From: Albidovulum sp.
GTDB lineage: Bacteria; Pseudomonadota; Alphaproteobacteria; Rhodobacterales; Rhodobacteraceae
Reading direction: 5' to 3'
NCBI GenBank assembly: GCA_028823855.1
Contig: JAPPFL010000027.1
Span: forward strand, 218,749 to 282,748
DNA length: 64,000 nucleotides
Below are positions 57,985 to 64,000 of the stretch, in pieces. Under the pieces are notes generated by a model. It saw only the letters and a program-made list of their open reading frames with translations. It was not told the DNA's origin and did not search any database. The translations under genes and the position numbers were made by a program. Each line of letters begins with the position of its first letter. Within the stretch, counting starts at the first letter, position 1.

Positions 57985-58883
57985 GCGCGATCTAGAAATG
58001 GGCGAGACCGACTCGGCAAGCCCTTTACGGGTCCATAATTGCGAAAACTTCTCGCCGGCCGGATTCGGGTCCGTCGGATTGCAAATCGGAACAATTCAAT
58101 TGGATACGAGCATCGTCCGATCGCGACGGCAATCCTCCGAAACGCATGATGCTCGTCTTCTCGTTCGGATCTTCGCAACATCCTTCCAATGAAAATCTGA
58201 TTGGGTAGCTCGAACAACCCATTTCCGCAGGTAGACGGAAAATGAATGATCGCAAGCCTTGCATTGCGCTTTTCGCCCTGGTCCCGAACCAGTCGAAGGA
58301 ATCGCCGCGATTCCGAAAATATCGATCTGAAAACCATTTTCGAGCGACCGCGACAGTCCCCCGGCAATTCTCAGTAAGGAGTTCAGCTACTCGGAATCGG
58401 ATCGCATGCGGCGAAACGATAATTGGACTAGGAATGCCGACTGTAAGACGACCAATACTTCGAGCTGGCGATTCGTAAATTCTTTCGTCGCGCGAAATAG
58501 GAACCGACGTTCGAAACTGTCTCGAAAGCGCCGCAATGAATTCGACAGACATGAAGCCGGTTTGCCCGCGGGGGCCAGGCAACCGGTCGATGGCCAAGAC
58601 CGGCATTGGCAGGCCAGTTAGGGCAGTTGCTTCCCTTAGCGACCACCGGTAGTCTATCGACAGTCGGCTAGAATCGTGCGCCTAGCGGGCCTTGCCGGCC
58701 GCCGCAGTCCGCCAAGATCGCCGCTCGGCCGGAAGCTTTCGCGACAAATCGCGCCAATAGAGTCGCGACGAATTCCCGCCTCGGAGATATGAATTGGCCT
58801 CGCTTTCGCCTAGCGAATTTTGCAATTAATGTTGCCTGGCACGAAGGAATTGTACATAAATTCTTCGAGCAAAGCGGGAAAAA
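57985..58883. other. 900-base region before ccoN
   Basis: No recognised gene; one long minus-strand frame is listed separately. The ccoN promoter should lie in the last 200 bases. No FNR/FixK-type box (TTGAT-N4-ATCAA) is visible there. Confidence 0.5.
58025..58606 (-). CDS. Possible hypothetical protein, unknown
   Basis: 193 codons from ATG 58606, with the frame open further upstream to about 58667. The first part is protein-like (LREATALTGLPMPVLAIDRL before and PGPRGQTGFMSVEFIAALSR after the ATG), but the rest is Arg/Ser-rich and less natural. No ribosome site is seen at the ATG. It may be the beginning of a decayed gene whose frame later became random. No family recognised. Confidence 0.3.
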   Translation of the reverse strand: MPVLAIDRLPGPRGQTGFMSVEFIAALSRQFRTSVPISRDERIYESPARSIGRLTVGIPSPIIVSPHAIRFRVAELLTENCRGTVAVARKWFSDRYFRNRGDSFDWFGTRAKSAMQGLRSFIFRLPAEMGCSSYPIRFSLEGCCEDPNEKTSIMRFGGLPSRSDDARIQLNCSDLQSDGPESGRREVFAIMDP

Positions 58884-60485
58884 ATGAACAATACCGTACA
58901 GATTCTGGTATTAGCTACTGTTGCGCTAATTGCGGCCATAGCCGCCAATTACGCGCGAGATCTAGCGTATTTCGCGAATATGCTGACCGTTCTTTTGGTG
59001 TCCGGCGGACTTTTCATCTGGAAAGTAAAGCGCGTAGGCGAACCGAAAGAGGTTCAGACGGGTTACGAGGACGGCGTTGTTCGCGCCGGCGTGATCGCGA
59101 CCGTGTTTTGGGGCATCGTCGGTTTCCTAGTAGGCCTGATTATTGCGCTCCAGCTTGCCTTCCCGGTTCTCAATTTTGAATGGGCCGAGGGAATCGCGAA
59201 TTTCGGTAGGCTGCGCCCGCTGCATACATCGGCCGTAATCTTTGCCTTTGGCGGAAACGCGCTTATCGCTACTTCATTCTATATTGTCCAAAGAACCACG
59301 GCTGCGCGGCTGTGGGGCGGCAACCTCTGCTGGTTTGTATTCTGGGGATTCCAGCTATTCATCGTTCTGGCGGCGACGGGATATTTGCTCGGCGCCACGC
59401 AATCGAAAGAGTATGCGGAACCGGAATGGCACTTGGATATCTGGCTTACTGTCGTCTGGGTCGCGTATCTGGCGGTATTCCTCGGAACGTTAATTCGCCG
59501 CAAGGAGCCACACATCTACGTGGCCAATTGGTTTTTCCTTTCCTTCATCGTAACCATCGCAATGCTGCACCTGGTAAACAATATCAGCATTCCGGTCTCG
59601 ATATTCGGTTCGAAGTCGGTGCAGCTCTTTTCCGGCGTCCAGGACGCAATGACCCAATGGTGGTACGCGCACAACGCCGTCGGGTTTTTCCTAACGGCGG
59701 GATTCCTTGGAATGATGTACTATTTCATTCCAAAGCAGGCTAACCGGCCAGTCTACAGCTATAAACTGTCGATTGTGCACTTTTGGTCTCTAATATTCAT
59801 GTACATCTGGGCCGGACCGCACCACCTTCACTATACTGCGCTGCCCGACTGGGCATCGACCTTGGGCATGGTATTCTCGGTCATGCTCTGGATGCCATCA
59901 TGGGGCGGCATGGTCAACGGCCTCATGACGCTTTCCGGCGCCTGGGACAAGCTACGCACCGACCCGATTATTCGGATGATGGCCGTCGCGGTTGCGTTTT
60001 ACGGCATGGCGACATTCGAAGGTCCGGTAATGTCAATTCGCGCAGTAAATTCCCTGAGCCACTACACCGACTGGACAATAGGCCACGTTCATTCCGGCGC
60101 GCTGGGATGGAACGGCATGATCACGTTCGGCGCGCTGTATTTCCTAGTTCCGAAGTTGTGGAAGCGCGATGGCCTTTACTCCCTAAACCTCGTGTCCTGG
60201 CACTTCTGGCTCGCAACGATCGGAATCGTGTTTTACGCGGCGTCGATGTGGGTGACGGGAATCATGGAAGGACTGATGTGGAGGGAAGTGGACTCTCACG
60301 GCTTTCTCGTAAATTCCTTCGCCGACACGGTTGTCGCAAAATATCCTATGTATCTGATACGTGCCGCCGGAGGCGGGCTATACTTAATTGGCGCACTTCT
60401 AATGTGTTACAATCTCTGGATGACGGTCGCGCGAACTCGGACCGAAACCGGCCGAATCGCCGACGCGCCCGTTCCCGCCGAGTAA
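58884..60485 (+). CDS. ccoN: cbb3-type cytochrome c oxidase subunit I
   Basis: 533 aa with about 12-14 membrane helices. Catalytic haem-copper subunit. [20 protein letters not shown] holds a low-spin haem His; [37 protein letters not shown] (CuB His pair) and [20 protein letters not shown] (further haem/CuB His) are all intact. Reduces O2 with high affinity and pumps protons. First gene of the operon. Confidence 0.97.
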   Translation: MNNTVQILVLATVALIAAIAANYARDLAYFANMLTVLLVSGGLFIWKVKRVGEPKEVQTGYEDGVVRAGVIATVFWGIVGFLVGLIIALQLAFPVLNFEWAEGIANFGRLRPLHTSAVIFAFGGNALIATSFYIVQRTTAARLWGGNLCWFVFWGFQLFIVLAATGYLLGATQSKEYAEPEWHLDIWLTVVWVAYLAVFLGTLIRRKEPHIYVANWFFLSFIVTIAMLHLVNNISIPVSIFGSKSVQLFSGVQDAMTQWWYAHNAVGFFLTAGFLGMMYYFIPKQANRPVYSYKLSIVHFWSLIFMYIWAGPHHLHYTALPDWASTLGMVFSVMLWMPSWGGMVNGLMTLSGAWDKLRTDPIIRMMAVAVAFYGMATFEGPVMSIRAVNSLSHYTDWTIGHVHSGALGWNGMITFGALYFLVPKLWKRDGLYSLNLVSWHFWLATIGIVFYAASMWVTGIMEGLMWREVDSHGFLVNSFADTVVAKYPMYLIRAAGGGLYLIGALLMCYNLWMTVARTRTETGRIADAPVPAE

Positions 60486-60496
60486 GGGCAAATGCG

Positions 60497-61222
60497 ATGA
60501 GTTTCCTCTCGAAACACAAAGGCCTGGAACGGCACGCCACGCTGCTGCTCATTCTTAGCTTCCTAGTCGTAAGCGTAGGAGGCATCGTTGAAATCGTTCC
60601 GCTTTTCTACCTGGAAAACACGATAGAGAAGGTCAAGGGCGTCAGGCCGTATTCGCCCTTGGAACTGGCCGGACGGGACATCTACATCCGGGAAGGCTGC
60701 TATGTCTGCCACAGCCAAATGATTCGCCCGCTCCGAGACGAGATTGAACGCTACGGCCACTACAGCCTTGCCGCGGAGTCGATGTACGACCATCCGTTTC
60801 AATGGGGTTCAAAGCGAACGGGACCCGACCTGGCGAGGGTCGGCGGAAGGTATTCGGACGAGTGGCACGTCCTGCATTTCGAAAACCCGCAGGCCGTCGT
60901 GCCGGAATCCATAATGCCGAAATACGGATTCTTGGCTGAGCGTATCGTCGAACCGGACTTCATCCAGAGCTTGCTGCGGACGCACAGGCTAGTCGGCGTT
61001 CCCTATACGGATGAAATGATCGAGAACGCCGCTTCGGATTTTGCAGTTCAGGCGGACGAGGACGCGGATCACGAGGAACTCGTGGCGAGATACCCTAAAG
61101 CTCAGGCTCGGAATTTCGACGGACGAGCCGGAATTTCCGAGATGGACGCGATAATCGCGTACATGCAGATTCTCGGAACGCTGGTCGATTTTTCCACATT
61201 TACTCCGGACGAGAACAGGTAG
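60497..61222 (+). CDS. ccoO: cbb3-type cytochrome c oxidase subunit II (mono-haem)
   Basis: 241 aa from ATG 60497, 11 bases after ccoN. One N-terminal membrane helix ([20 protein letters not shown]), then a periplasmic c domain with [16 protein letters not shown] (haem CYVCH at residues 68-72), [19 protein letters not shown] and axial-Met region [11 protein letters not shown]. Confidence 0.97.
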   Translation: MSFLSKHKGLERHATLLLILSFLVVSVGGIVEIVPLFYLENTIEKVKGVRPYSPLELAGRDIYIREGCYVCHSQMIRPLRDEIERYGHYSLAAESMYDHPFQWGSKRTGPDLARVGGRYSDEWHVLHFENPQAVVPESIMPKYGFLAERIVEPDFIQSLLRTHRLVGVPYTDEMIENAASDFAVQADEDADHEELVARYPKAQARNFDGRAGISEMDAIIAYMQILGTLVDFSTFTPDENR

Positions 61223-61232
61223 GGCCGAACCG

Positions 61233-61469
61233 ATGGAGACTTATTCCGCGCTTCGACAATTCGCCGACAGCTGGGGATTGGTTTTTCTTACCGCGGCATT
61301 TGTTGCGATCGTGGTCTATACGTTTCGCAGGGGCAGCCGAGACCTTCACCGCGATTGCGCCGATATACCTTTCCGCAACGACGACGCGCCCGGCGATGCC
61401 AAGAGCAGGTTTCGACGCAATGCGAATCGAACCGAAAAGAATTTGGAAGATGAGCGGGAATCCGGATAG
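61233..61469 (+). CDS. ccoQ: cbb3-type oxidase small subunit CcoQ
   Basis: 78 aa. One membrane helix (SWGLVFLTAAFVAIVVYTFR) followed by a charged cytoplasmic tail, as in CcoQ/FixQ, which stabilises the assembled oxidase. Overlaps the start of ccoP by about 20 bases. Confidence 0.88.
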   Translation: METYSALRQFADSWGLVFLTAAFVAIVVYTFRRGSRDLHRDCADIPFRNDDAPGDAKSRFRRNANRTEKNLEDERESG

Positions 61470-62310
61470 AGACCAGGAACCGGAATTCACCGGCCACGAA
61501 TGGGACGGAATCAGAGAGTGCAACAACCCTCTGCCCAGGTGGTGGCTGTGGACGCTGTACGCGACGATTGCGTGGGGCGTTGGCTATATGGTGGCCTATC
61601 CGGCATTGCCGCTCATTGAACGGGCGACGCCCGGAATATTAGGCTATTCAACGAGAGCCGAATTGGCGGAAGATCTTGAAGTCGCGAGCGCCGCCAACGC
61701 TCCGCTCGACGACCGGCTGGTTGCGACCAACCTCAATGAAATCGCAAGCCTAACTGATCTACGCGAATACGCAATTCGCGGAGGCGCAGCCGTTTTTCGC
61801 AACTATTGCTCGCAATGCCACGGATCCGGAGCGGGAGGCGCGTTCGGCTATCCGAATCTTCTCGACGATGACTGGATTTGGGGCGGCGATATCGAAGCCA
61901 TTCATTTCAGCGTTAGCCACGGCATCCGCGACGATGGCGACGCTGATTCTCGGTACTCGGAAATGCCGGCCTTTACGGAGCTCATCGAAAGCGACGAAAT
62001 AGACAACGTAACTGAATTCGTTCTAAAATTATCGAATCAAGACCATGATCCGAAAATGGCCGGGCTAGGCGCGACCGTATTTGAAGAGCAATGCTCCATT
62101 TGCCACGGCGAAGAAGGTCGTGGCGACCGAGAGCAGGGCTCGCCAAATGTCGCCGATGCGATTTGGATCTACGGCGGCGATCGAGAAACGGTCAGGCAAA
62201 CGATCGCAAATGGACGTTTCACCGTCATGCCCAGTTGGAGGGAGAGATTGACGGAGTCCCAGATCCGGCAAGTCTCAGTCTATGTTCATCAATTGGGCGG
62301 CGGCGAATGA
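61450..62310 (+). CDS. ccoP: cbb3-type cytochrome c oxidase subunit III (di-haem)
   Basis: 286 aa from ATG 61450; the frame is open upstream but inside ccoQ. TGHEWDGIRECNNPLPRWW opens the protein, then one membrane helix (LYATIAWGVGYMVAYPAL). Two c domains follow with haem motifs CSQCH (near residue 121) and CSICH (near residue 217), and MPAF/MPSW axial Met regions. Takes electrons from cytochrome c to CcoO/CcoN. Confidence 0.96.
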   Translation: MSGNPDRDQEPEFTGHEWDGIRECNNPLPRWWLWTLYATIAWGVGYMVAYPALPLIERATPGILGYSTRAELAEDLEVASAANAPLDDRLVATNLNEIASLTDLREYAIRGGAAVFRNYCSQCHGSGAGGAFGYPNLLDDDWIWGGDIEAIHFSVSHGIRDDGDADSRYSEMPAFTELIESDEIDNVTEFVLKLSNQDHDPKMAGLGATVFEEQCSICHGEEGRGDREQGSPNVADAIWIYGGDRETVRQTIANGRFTVMPSWRERLTESQIRQVSVYVHQLGGGE

Positions 62311-62457
62311 AGGCGTTTAACCGAAATTGCGCCGCGCAACTACGTTGAGGCGGCAAATCGCAAATGCGGAATCGCCCGATTTTGCGCCAACGCAATACAG
62401 CCGCCGAAACCGGAACAGCTGAAAGGTTCAAACAAGGGAAATGACCGCTAATTCGAT

Positions 62458-63924
62458 TTGGGCGCGAGCGCGGTTCCGGCCTTGCGAGCAAATCACGTGA
62501 ACGCAGGCTCGACACCGTCGCAAAGTCTTTTTGCGCCGCGCGATCCCGTATTCCCGCGCCGGGTTTCGGGTCGTTTCCGAACGCTGAAATGGTGGATGCT
62601 CGGCATCACCTTGGGGATCTACTACGCGACGCCGTGGATCCGCTGGGACCGCGGACCGAACCTCCCGGACCAAGCCGTTCTAATCGATCTCGCCGGCAGG
62701 CGCTTCTTCTTCTTCTGGATCGAAATATGGCCGCATGAATTTTATTTCGTTGCCTGGCTTCTAATCATGGCGGGTGTCGGACTGTTTCTTTTCACTTCCG
62801 TGCTCGGCCGCGTGTGGTGCGGATATGCCTGTCCTCAAACAATATGGACCGACCTCTTCATTTTGATTGAACGAGCGATCGAAGGGGATCGCAACAAGCG
62901 CGTCAGGTTGTGGAACGCGCCGATGTCGGTTCGAAAGCTGCGCGTTCGAACGGCCAAGTGGACGGCATGGCTCGCGATCTCCGTTTGCACCGGGGGCGCA
63001 TGGGTGTTTTACTTCGCCGACGCCCCGACGCTCTTCATCGCCTTGGTTACTTTTTCCGCGCATCCGATCGCCTACGCGTCCGTTGGAATTCTCACTGCGA
63101 CGACATTTGTCCTAGGGGGATTCATGCGCGAGCAAGTGTGCATCTACATGTGCCCGTGGCCGCGCATTCAAGCCGCGATGATGGATGAAAACTCCATCAC
63201 CGTCGCCTACCGCCCTTGGCGCGGCGAACCTCGAGGAAAGCACAGGAAAGCCAAGGGGTCGGAAAACCTAGGTGACTGCATCGACTGCGAAGCATGCGTC
63301 AATGTTTGCCCGATGGGGATCGATATACGAAACGGGCATCAACTCGAATGCATTAGCTGCGCGCTTTGCATCGATGCCTGCGACGATGTCATGAATCGGA
63401 TCGGAAAGCCTCGCGGGCTGGTAGATTATTTGTCGCTGAACGACGAAAGGCTCAAGGCGACCTCAAGCAGCCTTGGATCTCTCGCGAAGCAAGTATTGCG
63501 ACCGCGCGTCTTACTTTATTCGGCGATATGGTCCGGAATCGGAGTGGCGCTTGTCGTTGCATTATTCACTCGGCCGGATATCGAATTCAGCGTCGCGGCT
63601 GTTCGAAACCCAATAAACGTCCTGCTTTCCGACAACTCCATTCGAAACAGCTACGTCTTTAGAATTAGAAACAGGCAGAACGAATCGCGGTCTTTCAGGA
63701 TTTCGCTTTCGTCGACAGAAGACTTCGATTTGATGGTCGCGGGTTCTAGCGAAAGCGTTGCAACGATCAACGCCGACGAAACGGCTCAGGTGCGCATTCA
63801 CGTTACGACTGATCCGGGCTCGCCCGCCGCCCGTCGCGACAACACCAGCCTTCGGTTCTGGGTTGAAGACGCGCTTTCCGGCGAGAGAGCGGCGGCGGAT
63901 TCAGTATTTCGAGGACGGCCATGA
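62458..63924 (+). CDS. ccoG: Cytochrome c oxidase accessory protein CcoG
   Basis: 488 aa. Needed for cbb3 copper-centre assembly; it is a membrane-bound iron-sulfur protein thought to reduce Cu(II). About five membrane helices (FYFVAWLLIMAGVGLFLFTS and others), GRVWCGYACPQTIWTDLFI, two ferredoxin-type clusters (CIDCEACVNVCP, CISCALCIDACD), and a C-terminal immunoglobulin-like domain. Start taken at TTG 62458; GTG 62497 is an alternative. The first gene of a likely ccoGHIS group. Confidence 0.95.
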   Translation: MGASAVPALRANHVNAGSTPSQSLFAPRDPVFPRRVSGRFRTLKWWMLGITLGIYYATPWIRWDRGPNLPDQAVLIDLAGRRFFFFWIEIWPHEFYFVAWLLIMAGVGLFLFTSVLGRVWCGYACPQTIWTDLFILIERAIEGDRNKRVRLWNAPMSVRKLRVRTAKWTAWLAISVCTGGAWVFYFADAPTLFIALVTFSAHPIAYASVGILTATTFVLGGFMREQVCIYMCPWPRIQAAMMDENSITVAYRPWRGEPRGKHRKAKGSENLGDCIDCEACVNVCPMGIDIRNGHQLECISCALCIDACDDVMNRIGKPRGLVDYLSLNDERLKATSSSLGSLAKQVLRPRVLLYSAIWSGIGVALVVALFTRPDIEFSVAAVRNPINVLLSDNSIRNSYVFRIRNRQNESRSFRISLSSTEDFDLMVAGSSESVATINADETAQVRIHVTTDPGSPAARRDNTSLRFWVEDALSGERAAADSVFRGRP

Positions 63925-64000
63925 CAAAGTCCTGGATACGTCCGATTACCGGATTCAAGGTATTGCTGCTGACTTCTGCCGCATTCGGCATCGTAATTGC
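63921..64000 (+). CDS. ccoH: FixH/CcoH-like protein, 5' part only
   Basis: The ATG at 63921 overlaps the ccoG stop (ATGA), and the visible 26 residues (SWIRPITGFKVLLLTSAAFG) form a cytoplasmic start and membrane helix as in CcoH, which helps assemble the cbb3 oxidase. The gene runs out of the window. Confidence 0.75.
   Translation, partial: MTKSWIRPITGFKVLLLTSAAFGIVI

Noticed and set aside
58640-58883. FNR/FixK operator for ccoN
   Set aside because: No TTGAT-N4-ATCAA dyad could be found, although such control is common for cbb3 operons.
59783-60496. Long plus-strand frame extending ccoO upstream
   Set aside because: This part is an out-of-frame reading of ccoN; ccoO starts at ATG 60497.
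1-64000. CRISPR array, rRNA operon or intact prophage
   Set aside because: No regularly spaced direct repeats, no rRNA-like conserved stretches, and no run of phage structural genes were seen.

Overview
The window looks like a chromosomal segment of an alphaproteobacterium. The evidence is gene order and content: ruvC-ruvA-ruvB followed by tolQ-tolR-tolA-tolB-pal-cpoB-tilS-ftsH, pheA next to a membrane-anchored CycM-type cytochrome c, ccoNOQP-ccoG, ligase-associated helicase and PdeM genes, and a yejABEF-type peptide transporter. Coding sequence has an intermediate GC content. No 16S rRNA or other marker allows a finer placement, so genus and habitat are not claimed.

Layout. 1-870 is the 3' part of an unrecognised gene; its first ~90 bases look odd. 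871-2641 is gene-poor with coding-like relics. 2642-8260 holds a tripartite tricarboxylate-type transporter (tctB-tctA-tctC) with a sulfatase inserted between tctA and tctC, and a divergent LysR regulator. 8261-15215 is an accessory zone: an IS110 transposase stump, a class I fructose-bisphosphate aldolase, an H-NS-like protein, long gene-poor stretches, and a decayed ~2.4-kb integrated element. That element has a frameshifted tyrosine integrase and a frameshifted winged-helix protein. It lies between a functional-looking tRNA-Cys and a 36-bp copy of the tRNA's internal/3' region. 15216-20927 contains the ligase-associated DEXH helicase and PdeM, separated by ~2.6 kb of decayed DNA. 21031-36000 is core: folD, a MOSC protein, two tandem ftsH genes (the second lacks the periplasmic domain), tilS, the Tol-Pal genes and ruvBAC.

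36267-43310 carries a DUF1127 protein, three haem genes (hemC and hemE divergent, hemF), a glycosyltransferase-like gene, recR and dnaX. 44035-49248 has an ankyrin-repeat protein, a small HTH protein and an NMT1/THI5-type ABC transporter. 49463-57984 has nudC, pheA, the CycM-type cytochrome and yejABEF. 58884-64000 is the cbb3 oxidase operon ccoN-ccoO-ccoQ-ccoP-ccoG and the start of ccoH.

The genes fit a respiring, oxygen-using organism. It has a high-affinity cbb3 oxidase, an oxygen-dependent HemF, ABC and tripartite uptake systems for peptides and organic acids, and standard envelope and DNA-repair machinery. The accessory zone shows repeated integration followed by pseudogenisation. I found no intact phage, CRISPR array, toxin cluster or defence island. 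The best leads are the tandem short FtsH, the sulfatase embedded in the transporter operon, the eroded helicase/PdeM cassette and the tRNA-Cys element.
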